A DNA stretch of 64,000 bases from JAKOVR01 sp031415655 (GCA_031415655.1 JANOSD010000071.1:1-64000), one strand, 5' to 3'; numbered from the stretch's first letter, positions 50,631 to 60,515 are shown. Notes: generated by a model not told the origin, from the sequence alone. Translations and numbers: made by a program.

Positions 50631-52478
50631 TTATCCGGGCGTCACCGCAATCGACGCGGGGATCGCCGGCGTTGAGCTATCCGGAACGGTGGCGGGAACC
50701 GTCGGTGCCAAAGTGGTGGAAACTACCGTCGGGTCGGATCCCGTCACCACCGTAAAGACGGTGGAACCCACGGGGAGCTCGAAATCACCGTTGCCGATCA
50801 GCACATCGGACGTGAGGTCCGGCGGGACCAACGACACCATCGTCGATGCGATGGGAATGGCAACGCTCGACGACACACTCAGCGGACGCCCGAACGTGAG
50901 GGTCTGCGAAACAACGACCGAGCGGTCAGCCCGCACGATGACACCATGGGCCCCCGCGGGTAGGCCAGCGAGCTCGACCACCCGTTGGGTCCCCGCCGCG
51001 ATCTCCAACCGTTCCAGGCCGGCGATGAGTCCTTCCTCGCCCGCGCCCATCATCGAGACCTCCACGATCGCCGCCTCGGTCTGCGAGGAGTTCACAATCG
51101 CTACCTCCGAACTCACGGAATCATCGAACCTGGCTGCTGGCAACACCCAGGTGTTGGCGCCAGCAGGACTTCCCGGTGAAAGGTCGAGTCCAGGGACAGC
51201 AGCTTCGGCGCGGCGACGTATCACCCGCTCAGCAACGATGGGCGTACCGTCCGTGGTGAATACGAACTCCCAGTGGCGCCGCCCGGCGGGAATTCGTTGC
51301 TCATTGTCAAATGCCACGACCGCAAACTGTCCGGCGCGAACGTTGGTGGTGTACGGCTCCACCGATGAGCCATCGACGCCTTCTCCGCCATCGTCGCTGA
51401 GCTTGACGGCAATTACGGCCTCTGTTTCCTGTTCGCCGGGGTTATAGAGCACGTACTCTTGGCGTTCATCGGAATCACGTTCGGGGGACCCCGGAAAGAC
51501 CCAATGTGGGGATGCCACCGGAGCACCGAGATCAACGCTGATACCGGGCCCGCTAAATGCCGCCGCATCCACATCATCGGGCGTTGCGCCGCCCCCGGCC
51601 GTCGTGCTGCTGCTGGCCGTCGTGCCGCTGGTGGCCGACGTGGTAGGTCGACCTTCGGTTCGGGCTCGGTCCCCGTCGTTTGGATCGAAGGCGACGAGGC
51701 GCTCGACCACCACCCTCCCCGATCGAACCTGAACATCCGTACTTAGCTGCTGCCGCACCGTGACTACATCGGCAATCTGCAGTACGGAGAGAGAGCCGGG
51801 AGGAACGACCTTGCCTTGGAACTCCACCGGGCTCCGCTTGCCGTCTTCGGCCGTAAACGTGATGTCGAGGACCGCGGCGTCGGGGAACGGATTGAACACC
51901 GCGAGCAACTCCTGCGCCAGAAACCGTGTGGTGCCCCCCGGAAAGACCCAACGGGTGGAGGGGGCCGACGCGCAGGGTCCATAACTCGACCCCAGCCGAC
52001 CATCGAGCCGGTGCGTAGCCACCACTTGACCGCCTGTGGCTTCAACGAGGACGGCGGCGAACGGCGCACGGAGGATGTCGGAGACGAGAACGTCGACGCG
52101 GGCAGAGCCGCCCACCTCCACCGAACGAACCTCTGTCGCCCCCTCCGATGACACAACCGTGAGCTTCGCCTGGGCCGGTGAAGGCGAAACATTGGCGAGA
52201 ATCACGGTTTGTTCCGCCAGTCCGCCCACGGTTCCGAGTGCGGTTCCCGCTGCGCAGTACCAGACACCTCCGCCAGCACCCGGCCCGGCCACGGTGGGCA
52301 TCCATCGGTCAAGGGGAACCGCTGTTGCGATATCGGCGCCGGGGGAAACACCGCTCGCCCGCCAACGCGGAACCATTGCCCCAACCACGAGCAACGCCAC
52401 GACCACGACGAGTACCGGGAACCGTACGGTCCGATTCGGGTCACGGCGTCGGTCGCGGTCACGTAGAGGCTCGCTCAT
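50631..52478 (-). CDS. DUF5719 family secreted protein
   Basis: 615 residues. N-terminal anchor (FPVLVVVVALLVVGAMVPRW), then WYCAAGTALGTVGGLAEQTVIL (the conserved start of DUF5719) and repeated beta-sandwich units with NPFPDAAVLDITFTAEDGKR and NPGEQETEAVIAVKLSDDG. Linkers are Ser/Thr-rich. Likely extracellular and structural; no enzyme motif. Overlaps the next gene by 4 nt, matching the actinobacterial DUF5719/GT2 operon. Confidence 0.85.
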   Translation of the reverse strand: MSEPLRDRDRRRDPNRTVRFPVLVVVVALLVVGAMVPRWRASGVSPGADIATAVPLDRWMPTVAGPGAGGGVWYCAAGTALGTVGGLAEQTVILANVSPSPAQAKLTVVSSEGATEVRSVEVGGSARVDVLVSDILRAPFAAVLVEATGGQVVATHRLDGRLGSSYGPCASAPSTRWVFPGGTTRFLAQELLAVFNPFPDAAVLDITFTAEDGKRSPVEFQGKVVPPGSLSVLQIADVVTVRQQLSTDVQVRSGRVVVERLVAFDPNDGDRARTEGRPTTSATSGTTASSSTTAGGGATPDDVDAAAFSGPGISVDLGAPVASPHWVFPGSPERDSDERQEYVLYNPGEQETEAVIAVKLSDDGGEGVDGSSVEPYTTNVRAGQFAVVAFDNEQRIPAGRRHWEFVFTTDGTPIVAERVIRRRAEAAVPGLDLSPGSPAGANTWVLPAARFDDSVSSEVAIVNSSQTEAAIVEVSMMGAGEEGLIAGLERLEIAAGTQRVVELAGLPAGAHGVIVRADRSVVVSQTLTFGRPLSVSSSVAIPIASTMVSLVPPDLTSDVLIGNGDFELPVGSTVFTVVTGSDPTVVSTTLAPTVPATVPDSSTPAIPASIAVTPG

Positions 52479-55400
52479 GCGTCACTCCTCGTCCGCCGAA
52501 TAGGGCTGCGCCCTTCACTACGCGATCGAAGCAGGTATATCCCCATCAACAGCCACAATGCGGCCTGACCGATTTGCAACGCCAAAGACCAGGGCCGGTT
52601 GGCCACGGTGAGGGCTGCTCGCCCACCTTGACCAACGTCGTAAACCGACGCCCACCCCATCACCGTTCGCGCCGGCACCGGACGGCCATCGACCGTCATG
52701 GTGATGCCTTCATCCACAGGAGTCGCGAGATACAGACTCACGCTGTCGGGCACCGGACCCGAGGCGGGAACCAGGACTCGGTCGTTGCTGAGCGCTGGCG
52801 GCTGGCCCGATAACCCAGGGACGACCCGTTCGGCCGGCACAACATCGGAGTCGGGGAACGAGGTGGTGGCGGGGAGTACCACCCTCGGAGGCCCCCAAGC
52901 GGCGTTGCGGTAGATCGCTGCGCCCGATAACGACACCCGCGCCAAGTCGAGTTGGCCGCCGAGCACCTCGTTGAGACGGGGTTGACCAACGGCGCGTTCG
53001 TTGGCAAACCGACCGGGCGCCAGACGCTCCACCACAACGACAAACCGAATCCCCATAGGCGCCAGAAGTGACCCCATGCGGCTGCCGCCCTCCCCAACTG
53101 ACGCCAGGACACTGGTGATCTGCGCAAGCCCCGGGTCGGACGGAGACGCCCAAAGGTTCTCCATCGAGACCGCGCCTCCTTCGGTGGCGGCGAAGGCCAG
53201 GGCGCGACCATCGCCTTCCGTGGTGATACCGCGCACCTCTGCTGCCTGTCCGGCCAGGGGCAGGACCGACGCGTCGCCGATCCAAAGCACTCGGAAAGGT
53301 GCATCAGCGTTCTCAGAAAGGTTGGTCACGGCTTGTTGATAGTCACCCTCGGTGAGCCCGAACCTTCCGTCGACCGCAGTACCGAGCACCGGCACTAAGG
53401 CCACAAACAACGACGCCACACAGAGAACCGCCGCCCGTTGACGCCAACCGATCTGGTACCCCGGCAGGTCTACTTCAAAGGAAGCGACGCCCATTGCCGT
53501 CGCGAGGGCTAAACCGGCGAGCGCCGGAGCGAGGAGTACTTCAGGTTCGGGAAGATAGACCGGGAGAAGGCCGTTGACGGACGCCAACACGCCCGCCCAC
53601 CCCGCCAACGCAAGCATCCAACCCCGGCTGGCCCAACCGAGGCGCCATGATCGACCAATGAACAACGCGAGAGCCGCCGCGGGGAGTATGGCCCAGCCAA
53701 ACGGTGTGGCGCCGAACGGACCCGTTTCGAAACGGAGCACCTCAGCCAGCGAAAGGCCCCGACCGCCTGATGATGTGGGCGAGAAGAGTGGGCCTGTCCG
53801 GGTGGTGGATGACCACGAAAGAAGGGATGCTCCGGCGGGAAAGAGGAGCACCAACGCCACTGCGGTCGCGCCGATGGCCGTGCTCATCAGCGCCATCGCA
53901 CCTCGCACTTGGCCCACCAACATCCCGCCGACAACCCACAGAACGCCCACGATCAAGGCGATCCCCACGGCGCTCGGCACCACGATCCCTAGTAACGCCA
54001 GCACGGCCCCGAGTGAAAGACATCGAAAGGCCAGCGGCCGAGCGTGTGCACCCGGCCCGGCAGTGCCGTCCCGGGAACCGAAGGGAGCGATACCGGACGC
54101 TCGAGCAAGGTGGCTGAGGATCCACGGCATGGCTGCATACAGGGCGAGGCCACCAAGACGCGCACCGGCAAAGGCGTTCGCCGGAAGGGGCGCGGCGGCG
54201 TAGACGAGAAGGGCAGCCAATCGAGCGCGACGCGAACCGATCGGCCGGGCCATGCGCCAGGCGCCCAGTGCACCGATCGGGAGCAATGCCAGCAAGAGGG
54301 CGGATCGGGCCACGCTTCCCGAGCCGAGAAAGACTGCGGTCAACGCCGTCGAAAGCAGGAGCCCGATCGGCGCCGGACCAACCGATCCAACTCCCGCCGG
54401 CCGAAAACCACCCAACCAAGCCTGGGCTCCATCGGCCACGCTGATGGGGAACGGCACCAGGGTTCCGGCCGTAGGCACGCCACCGGTCCAAAGCCCTCGG
54501 GTGCTGAGGACGAAGCCGCCAAGAACTACTGCCCACACGGCGATCACCAGCCGAGGAGTGCCTCTCGACACGACCGATCCTGGCCGCATGGTGGCGCCGA
54601 GCACCATGGCGGGGAGCCCATCCTCGCCCCCGATGCGATCACGCACCCAGGCCGACACACGAGCGCTTCCGCTCACGTGCATACGACGAATCTCGCGATC
54701 GGCTACTTCGCGAACCTCACCCAGCAACTCACGTCGCAACCGTAGCGACTGGCGGTTCGCCCAGTTCCATGACCATGCACCGATCACGTCCGCCGCATGA
54801 CTGAACCGTCCGAGCACCATTGCGTACACGACTTCAAGGGTCGATAGGAGTGCAATCTGGGGCAGGATCCGGATGCGTGTTGCGAGCCCGTAGTTGGCCA
54901 AAACAGAGCGAAGTTGGTGCCGAATCTGCAACCGCCGGGGCCGCAAGTCTTGACGCCGATCCGCCAACGAGCCCCGGTGGCGGGCCACCGCATCGGGAAC
55001 AACCAACACCCTTGCCCCCGCTACGGCCGAGCGCCAACAAAGGTCGATGTCCTCGCCGTAGAAAGTGATCGTTTCGTCAAACCCCCCGACGGCCTCAAAC
55101 ACGTCGGAACGAATGAGCATCACCGAACTCGACACGGCAGCGACATCCCGGACCGAGTCGTGTTGCTCCTGGTCGAGTTCGCCGACCTCGACGAGCGCCG
55201 ATGGCGCACCCGCCTTGTCGACGCCCCATCCGACCTCTCGCAAGACATCGGGCGAATCCCAGTCCACCAGTTTGGGTCCGAGCACGCTGGCGTTCGATCG
55301 ATATGCCTCCTCCACCAGATGTTGTACCGCATCCGAAGCGAGCGCCACATCGTCGTGCAAGAAAAGCAGAAACGGCGCCCCGGCTACAGCCCGCAAACAC

Positions 55401-55630
55401 TCATTCGCCGCCGCACCGAATCCCGGATTGCCCTCCACCATCCGAAGGTGGGCCGATGGCATCACTGCGGCGATCCGACGTTCAAGCCCGAACGACGCGT
55501 CGGTCGCGTTTCCCGTGCCGATCACCAGAACCGTCATCGCTGCGTAGGTTTGCCCGCCGAGTGCCGCAAGACTCTCTTCGAACCATGGGCCGGGGTCGTG
55601 CGCCACCAATACGGCGACGACTGACGGCAT
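52475..55630 (-). CDS. GT2 glycosyltransferase fused to a large membrane domain
   Basis: 1051 residues from ATG 55630 (GTG 55750 is possible; the frame is open to 55954). GT2 core: VVAVLVAHDPGPWFEESLAA, VEGNPGFGAAANECL, FLHDDVALASDAV (DxD site) and GFDETITFYGEDIDLCWRS. Then about 12 hydrophobic segments and a large outer domain, as in actinobacterial GT2-membrane fusions. It probably transfers a sugar to a growing cell-envelope polysaccharide. Upstream it faces the GT4 gene, so a shared promoter region lies at 55631-55838. Confidence 0.83.
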   Translation of the reverse strand: MPSVVAVLVAHDPGPWFEESLAALGGQTYAAMTVLVIGTGNATDASFGLERRIAAVMPSAHLRMVEGNPGFGAAANECLRAVAGAPFLLFLHDDVALASDAVQHLVEEAYRSNASVLGPKLVDWDSPDVLREVGWGVDKAGAPSALVEVGELDQEQHDSVRDVAAVSSSVMLIRSDVFEAVGGFDETITFYGEDIDLCWRSAVAGARVLVVPDAVARHRGSLADRRQDLRPRRLQIRHQLRSVLANYGLATRIRILPQIALLSTLEVVYAMVLGRFSHAADVIGAWSWNWANRQSLRLRRELLGEVREVADREIRRMHVSGSARVSAWVRDRIGGEDGLPAMVLGATMRPGSVVSRGTPRLVIAVWAVVLGGFVLSTRGLWTGGVPTAGTLVPFPISVADGAQAWLGGFRPAGVGSVGPAPIGLLLSTALTAVFLGSGSVARSALLLALLPIGALGAWRMARPIGSRRARLAALLVYAAAPLPANAFAGARLGGLALYAAMPWILSHLARASGIAPFGSRDGTAGPGAHARPLAFRCLSLGAVLALLGIVVPSAVGIALIVGVLWVVGGMLVGQVRGAMALMSTAIGATAVALVLLFPAGASLLSWSSTTRTGPLFSPTSSGGRGLSLAEVLRFETGPFGATPFGWAILPAAALALFIGRSWRLGWASRGWMLALAGWAGVLASVNGLLPVYLPEPEVLLAPALAGLALATAMGVASFEVDLPGYQIGWRQRAAVLCVASLFVALVPVLGTAVDGRFGLTEGDYQQAVTNLSENADAPFRVLWIGDASVLPLAGQAAEVRGITTEGDGRALAFAATEGGAVSMENLWASPSDPGLAQITSVLASVGEGGSRMGSLLAPMGIRFVVVVERLAPGRFANERAVGQPRLNEVLGGQLDLARVSLSGAAIYRNAAWGPPRVVLPATTSFPDSDVVPAERVVPGLSGQPPALSNDRVLVPASGPVPDSVSLYLATPVDEGITMTVDGRPVPARTVMGWASVYDVGQGGRAALTVANRPWSLALQIGQAALWLLMGIYLLRSRSEGRSPIRRTRSDA

Positions 55631-55838
55631 GACAGTTCCAAGGTCCTCGTCACCGTCGTAGGGGCGCGCCGAACCATCAATTTCTGGGGAGAGTCGCTCC
55701 GCATCAGCTGCATCGGCTGGCGCCGGAGCGACTTGGTCGTCCGTTCTCACAAAGGGCGCAGGGTACTCGGGCGCAACACAACTTCGGCGGACCCTCGGCA
55801 ATACAACGACCGAGCGAACGATCGGGTAGACACCATGC

Positions 55839-56981
55839 ATGCGGATCGCCATCGATGCCACGTCGCTACTTGGCAATCGCACGGGCGTCGGCACGTTCAC
55901 GCGCCACCTGGTTGACGGTTTGGCTGCCACCCTCGACCCAAACGACGAGCTCAAACTTTTTACGGTTTCGTGGCGTGGTCGCGGGACCCTTACCGCCGAA
56001 GCCCCACCGGGAGCCAGGGTGAGCCTCCGTCGGTTTCCTGCCCGAGGTGCACGGCTCTTGTGGCCTCGAATCGCTGCGCCGTCAGCCCAGTGGTTCGCTG
56101 GTCAGATCGACATCGTGCACGGTCCAAACTTCGTGGTCCCCCCGGGCGGAGGGGGGCGACACGGGCCAAACGTCCACGAAGTGTTGACCATCCACGACCT
56201 CACCTGCATCCACTACCCCGAAATGTGCACCCCGGACACGCTGGCCTACCCCCGACTCATTCGGGCAGCGCTGGCACGCGGAGCGACCGTCCACACCGTG
56301 TCGCACTACGTAGCCCAGGAGGTGATCGACGTGTTCCGCCTTCCCGAAGCTCGTGTGGTCGTGGTGCCAAACGGGGTTGACCTCCCCGCCGGCACCAGAG
56401 AGCCGCTACACGGCCGTCACCTAGCCGGCGTCGACCAGTACATCCTGGCGCTCGGCACCATCGAACCTCGGAAGAACCTCCCGCTGCTCGTGCGGGCGTT
56501 CGATGAAATCGCGTCCGCCTACCCCGCTGTTCACTTGGTCGTGGCTGGTCCAGATGGGTGGGGACTCGACGCCTACCAGACCGCAGTGAACGCCAGTGGC
56601 CACCGGCATCGCATCCGGCGTCTCGGATGGCTGTCCGACCGCGACCGCCGAGCCCTCCTCGACGGCGCCGCCCTCTTCGCCTTCCCGAGTTCGTACGAGG
56701 GTTTCGGCCTGCCGCCGCTTGAGGCCATGGCCCACGGAACGCCGGTTGTCGCCACCGCAGCCGGCGCGGTTCCCGAAATTGTGGGCGACGCCGCGCTCCT
56801 CGTCCCGGTAGGCGATCGCGACGCTCTCGCCGGCGCGCTCGCAACCGTGCTCGCAATCGTGCTCGATGATCCGACGCGGGCCGATCAGCTACGTCGAGCC
56901 GGTGTTACCCGCGCGTCGGCTTTCCCCTGGACCAACACCATCTCCGAAATCCGGGGCCTCTACCAATCCCTCCTCCGCTGA
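55839..56981 (+). CDS. family 4 glycosyltransferase
   Basis: 380 residues. N-terminal Rossmann (MRIAIDATSLLGNRTGVGTF), middle TIHDLTCIHYPEMC, then donor domain with LALGTIEPRKNLPLLVRAF, VVAGPDGWG and FPSSYEGFGLPPLEAMAHGT (EX7E motif). Similar to retaining mannosyl- or rhamnosyl-transferases. It likely uses the GDP-sugar made by the next genes. Confidence 0.9.
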   Translation: MRIAIDATSLLGNRTGVGTFTRHLVDGLAATLDPNDELKLFTVSWRGRGTLTAEAPPGARVSLRRFPARGARLLWPRIAAPSAQWFAGQIDIVHGPNFVVPPGGGGRHGPNVHEVLTIHDLTCIHYPEMCTPDTLAYPRLIRAALARGATVHTVSHYVAQEVIDVFRLPEARVVVVPNGVDLPAGTREPLHGRHLAGVDQYILALGTIEPRKNLPLLVRAFDEIASAYPAVHLVVAGPDGWGLDAYQTAVNASGHRHRIRRLGWLSDRDRRALLDGAALFAFPSSYEGFGLPPLEAMAHGTPVVATAAGAVPEIVGDAALLVPVGDRDALAGALATVLAIVLDDPTRADQLRRAGVTRASAFPWTNTISEIRGLYQSLLR

Positions 56982-57090
56982 CAGATTTGATCCCATCTCC
57001 GTTGCCGGTTCCACTCAATCCGCCCGGCTACAGTCGCCACAACGAGCCGTAACCCGACGGCACGGCGATGGACCACTTCGGGGGATCACG

Positions 57091-57993
57091 ATGAAAGCGC
57101 TCATCACCGGCGCCGCCGGCTTCGTCGGGCAGCACCTCACTCGACACCTCGAATCCCTTGGCGACGACGTCTTTGGTGTCGACCGCAAGGATGGCCCCGA
57201 CCTCCTCGATGCCGAAGGATTCACCCGGCTAGTGGCCGATATCGCTCCCGATGCCGTCTACCACCTCGGCGGCTTCAGTGATGTCGGCGGGTCATGGTCC
57301 ACACCCAACGACACATTCCGAGCGAACGCCGAAGGCACGCTCAACGTGTTGCAGGCGTGCGCAAAGGCCAAGACCGGACGCGTGCTGGTCATCAGCAGCG
57401 CCGATGTGTACGGCCGAGTGACACTCGGCGAACTTCCCCTCACCGAAGACAACACCTTGCGTCCGGTAAGCCCCTACGCCGCCAGCAAGATCGCCGCCGA
57501 CTACCTCGCCCTCCAGGCCTGGCTGGGCTACGGCGTGGAGGCTATTCGGGTACGCGCCTTCAACCACCTCGGTCCGGGCCAAACAAATCGGTTCCTCGCT
57601 CCCGCCCTCGCCGAACGCATTGCCCTCAATGAGCTCGAAGGTCGAGAGGTGGTTCCCGTCGGCAACATGACCCCTCGCCGCGATTTCACCGATGTGCGTG
57701 ATGTCGTGCGTGCCTACCGGCTGCTCGTCCTCGAAGGAGAACCCGGCGAGGCCTACAACGTGTGCAGTGGACGCGACGTGGCCGTGAGCGAACTCGCCGA
57801 CCGACTCGTCGATATGGCGCTCCGACCTATGCGACTCGAAGAGGACAAGGCCCTGCAGCGTGAAGTCGACGTGCCGGTGCTCCGAGGCGACTTCACCAAG
57901 CTTCACAAGGCCACCGACTGGGAGCCGGAAATCGACCTCGGCCAAACGCTTCGTGACATTCTCGACGAGTGGCGTCAGCGAGTGGGGGCCTGA
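57091..57993 (+). CDS. rmd: GDP-4-keto-6-deoxymannose reductase-like epimerase
   Basis: 300 residues from ATG 57091. GAAGFVGQHLTRHL (NAD(P) loop), ISSADVYG, then PYAASKIAADYL (Tyr-x3-Lys) and RVRAFNHLGPGQTNRFL. The sequence is closest in pattern to RMD reductases, which make GDP-D-rhamnose from the Gmd product, rather than to the fucose synthase Fcl. Gmd follows 555 nt later. The name is inferred from pattern and context. Confidence 0.75.
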   Translation: MKALITGAAGFVGQHLTRHLESLGDDVFGVDRKDGPDLLDAEGFTRLVADIAPDAVYHLGGFSDVGGSWSTPNDTFRANAEGTLNVLQACAKAKTGRVLVISSADVYGRVTLGELPLTEDNTLRPVSPYAASKIAADYLALQAWLGYGVEAIRVRAFNHLGPGQTNRFLAPALAERIALNELEGREVVPVGNMTPRRDFTDVRDVVRAYRLLVLEGEPGEAYNVCSGRDVAVSELADRLVDMALRPMRLEEDKALQREVDVPVLRGDFTKLHKATDWEPEIDLGQTLRDILDEWRQRVGA

Positions 57994-58496
57994 TCCGGTG
58001 TGGGGGGACCGTCATCTCCAAGCACGACGGTCAGCACCTGCGCAACTCGTAACGCGGCGCCATCGATCGACAATCGTTCGCGTCGGTCGTGGGTTTCGAC
58101 CCGAAGCAGCCGCAGTTTGCAAGCCCAGGTGGTGAGCCGCTCCGCGGCGTAGCCAGTCGGCGCCTGTTGGATCCAAACAAAATCGTTTTCCAACAAGGCA
58201 ATCTGCAACTCAACCTCGGTGTGGCTGGCCACGACGAGCGGGAGTCGCTCCGCCTTTGCCGGCGGATAGGCGGTGCCGGCGACAAGGTCGTGCGGCGCAA
58301 CCTTGAACACCCCCGCCAATAGGGCCACCGTCCGCTCCCCGGGCGCCGAGATGCCCGATTCGAGGTGCGACACCGCCACCCGAGAGATCGCCAGCCGTGC
58401 GGCCAGATCCTGTTGGGTGAATCCAAGCTTTAGCCGGTACCCGGCGATACGCCGACCCAAACTCTCGACGGTCGATTCTTCGAACTTGTCTTGCAT
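57975..58496 (-). CDS. XRE-family transcription regulator
   Basis: 173 residues from ATG 58496. Helix-turn-helix at 20-70: RRIAGYRLKLGFTQQDLAAR then LAISRVAVSHLESGISAPGE. The rest is a domain of about 100 residues (LPLVVASHTEVELQIALLEN) of unknown ligand. It lies tail-to-tail with rmd (19-nt overlap) and head-to-head with gmd, so it could control gmd. Confidence 0.82.
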   Translation of the reverse strand: MQDKFEESTVESLGRRIAGYRLKLGFTQQDLAARLAISRVAVSHLESGISAPGERTVALLAGVFKVAPHDLVAGTAYPPAKAERLPLVVASHTEVELQIALLENDFVWIQQAPTGYAAERLTTWACKLRLLRVETHDRRERLSIDGAALRVAQVLTVVLGDDGPPTPDQAPTR

Positions 58497-58547
58497 GTGC
58501 CAACCCACTTAGCAGACATCGGCTGGCGAGCAGAGTAGACCGGCAGT

Positions 58548-60497
58548 ATGGCCAAACGTGCACTCATCACCGGTATCACTGGGCAGGACGGCTCGTACCT
58601 CGCGGAACTCCTCCTTCAGCAGGGTTACGAAGTGATTGGGATGGTGCGGCGTACCAGCACGGTCAATTTCGAGCGACTCCAACACATTCAAGATGACCTC
58701 GTCCTCGTTCCCGGCGATCTGCTCGACGAGGTGTCGCTGATCGATGTGCTGCGCACGCACCGTCCAGAAGAGGTCTACAACCTCGCCGCCCAGAGCTTCG
58801 TTCAGACCTCGTTCGCCCAGCCGGTGCTGACGGGCGAGACCACTGCACTCGGGGTTACCCGAGTGCTCGACGCCATTCGGATCGTGGATCCCGACATCCG
58901 CTTCTACCAAGCCAGTTCGTCGGAAATGTTTGGCAAGGTGATGGAGGTCCCGCAAACCGAAAGTACGCCGCTGTACCCACGATCGCCGTACGGCGTCGCC
59001 AAAGTCTATGGCCATTGGATCACCATTAACTACCGCGAGTCCTATGGGCTGCACGCCAGCTCCGGCATCCTGTTCAACCACGAGTCGGTTCCCGCCGAGA
59101 CGCCAATCGTGATCCGGCGCAACGACATCATCGACATTTTGCCCATCGGTGAGGTCGTGCCGCATCGAACCGACCCTGCCGCAGGGGCTCGATACAACTC
59201 CGACGGTGGTGAAATCGACGTATGGGACGGCACGAATTGGGTGCGTTGTACCGGGCGTACGGCGTACTGGCATGACGGCGACGCCGTTACGCTGCACGGG
59301 GGCGCCGGGGTGGTCACCACCACTCCCGAACACGTGGTCTTCACCCCGAGTTGCGCAGAGGGCGAGCAGGAGGCCGGACGTTTCGAGCCCGGTCAACATC
59401 TCGTTCTGGCCGACGACCCGACATCGAGTTGGGCCACGAACCTCACCCGACGAGAAGCCTGGCTCCTCGGGCTGCTCAGCGCGACGGGATCCGTCGACGA
59501 CGCCGGGGTGGTCCGAGTAACCAACAGTGACGAATCGATCTTGCTCCGGGCCGGCGAGGCCTGGACCACCACCACGGCGGGCACCTACGAGAAACAGACC
59601 GAAGGGATCGAGCTCAACGGCAATCGGCCCTATGGGCGGTTGTTACGTCACGAGTTGTATTGCGCCGACGGTTCCGCACGGGTACCGGTTCGCATCCTCA
59701 ACGCCGGGGTCGATGAGCGAGAGGCCTACCTCGAAGGCTTGGGCTTGGGCTTGGGCTTGGGCTTGGACGTGGGCTTGGACTTCGACGTGAGCGTACGTCG
59801 ATCGTTTGCCAGCTCATCAGCCACGCTCGCGGCCGGGCTCGTGTGGCTGGTGCGCACCACCTTGGGACTCGACGTATCGGTCAACAAGCAGCCCGGATCA
59901 GAGGGTGAAGCCCCGTTCTGGCGGGTGAGCATGTCCCCCACCATGTCCCCCACCATGTCCCCCACCGAGGTGCACCGTGTCGACCGGCAACCATTCACGG
60001 GGTGGATGTTCGATCTAGAAACGGCGACCGGCCGGTTCTGTGCCGGTGTTGGCGGCGTCGTCATCCACAACAGCCCCCGTCGCGGGCTCGAGTTCGTGAC
60101 CCGCAAAATCAGCCATACCGTGGCCAAGATCAAGCTGGGGTTGGCCACAGAACTTCGCCTCGGCAATCTCGAAGCACAGCGCGACTGGGGCTTTGCCGGC
60201 GACTACGTCGAAGCGATGTACCTGATGCTGCAGCAGGATGAACCCGATAACTATGTGGTGTCTACCAACGAAACCCACTCCGTTCGCGAGTTCTGCCAAG
60301 TGGCCTTCGACCGCGTGGGCCTCGACTACGAAAAGCACGTGGTGATCGACGAGAAGTTCTTTCGGCCGGCGGAAGTCGATCTTCTTGTAGGTGATTCGTC
60401 GAAGGCTCGCACCAGGCTTGGGTGGGAACCCAAGGTTCCATTCGTAGATCTCGTCACCATGATGGTCGACGCCGACATGACGCTCCTCACGAAGTAG
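58548..60497 (+). CDS. gmd: GDP-mannose 4,6-dehydratase precursor containing an intein
   Basis: 649 residues; exteins 1-179 and 509-649 join to a normal dehydratase of 320. NADP loop GITGQDGSYLAELLL, QASSSEMFGK with the catalytic Ser-Glu, and SPYGVAKVYGH (Tyr-x3-Lys) lie in the N-extein. The conserved GILFNHESPRRG is cut between Glu179 and Ser509. The enzyme makes GDP-4-keto-6-deoxymannose, the substrate of Rmd. It can work only if the intein splices out, so splicing is presumably still active. Confidence 0.93.
   Translation: MAKRALITGITGQDGSYLAELLLQQGYEVIGMVRRTSTVNFERLQHIQDDLVLVPGDLLDEVSLIDVLRTHRPEEVYNLAAQSFVQTSFAQPVLTGETTALGVTRVLDAIRIVDPDIRFYQASSSEMFGKVMEVPQTESTPLYPRSPYGVAKVYGHWITINYRESYGLHASSGILFNHESVPAETPIVIRRNDIIDILPIGEVVPHRTDPAAGARYNSDGGEIDVWDGTNWVRCTGRTAYWHDGDAVTLHGGAGVVTTTPEHVVFTPSCAEGEQEAGRFEPGQHLVLADDPTSSWATNLTRREAWLLGLLSATGSVDDAGVVRVTNSDESILLRAGEAWTTTTAGTYEKQTEGIELNGNRPYGRLLRHELYCADGSARVPVRILNAGVDEREAYLEGLGLGLGLGLDVGLDFDVSVRRSFASSSATLAAGLVWLVRTTLGLDVSVNKQPGSEGEAPFWRVSMSPTMSPTMSPTEVHRVDRQPFTGWMFDLETATGRFCAGVGGVVIHNSPRRGLEFVTRKISHTVAKIKLGLATELRLGNLEAQRDWGFAGDYVEAMYLMLQQDEPDNYVVSTNETHSVREFCQVAFDRVGLDYEKHVVIDEKFFRPAEVDLLVGDSSKARTRLGWEPKVPFVDLVTMMVDADMTLLTK
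59736..59781 (+). repeat. GGCTTG hexanucleotide tandem repeat in the intein
   Basis: About seven GGCTTG-like units code alternating Gly and Leu (GLGLGLGLGLD) where the second LAGLIDADG helix should be. Looks like slippage expansion. Confidence 0.85.
59931..59966 (+). repeat. three perfect 12-bp repeats in the intein
   Basis: ATGTCCCCCACC three times, coding MSPTMSPTMSPT, just before splicing block F. In frame, so harmless to splicing. Confidence 0.9.
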
Positions 60498-60515
60498 CAG
60501 CGGAAAGGACTTCTC

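Larger units (their letters stand above)
59085..60071 (+). mobile_element. intein in gmd (329 residues) with a decayed LAGLIDADG region
   Basis: First residue is Ser (SVPAETPIVIRR, block A). Block B is VTTTPEHVVF with the TxxH set at intein residues 80-83. Block F is TGWMFDLETATGRFCAG, and block G ends VVIHN with penultimate His and final Asn. The next extein residue is Ser. Between them, AWLLGLLSATGS (125-136) looks like a first LAGLIDADG helix whose catalytic Asp is lost, and a second (AYLEGL at 214-219) runs into a Gly-Leu repeat. The homing endonuclease is probably dead and shortened. Confidence 0.9.
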
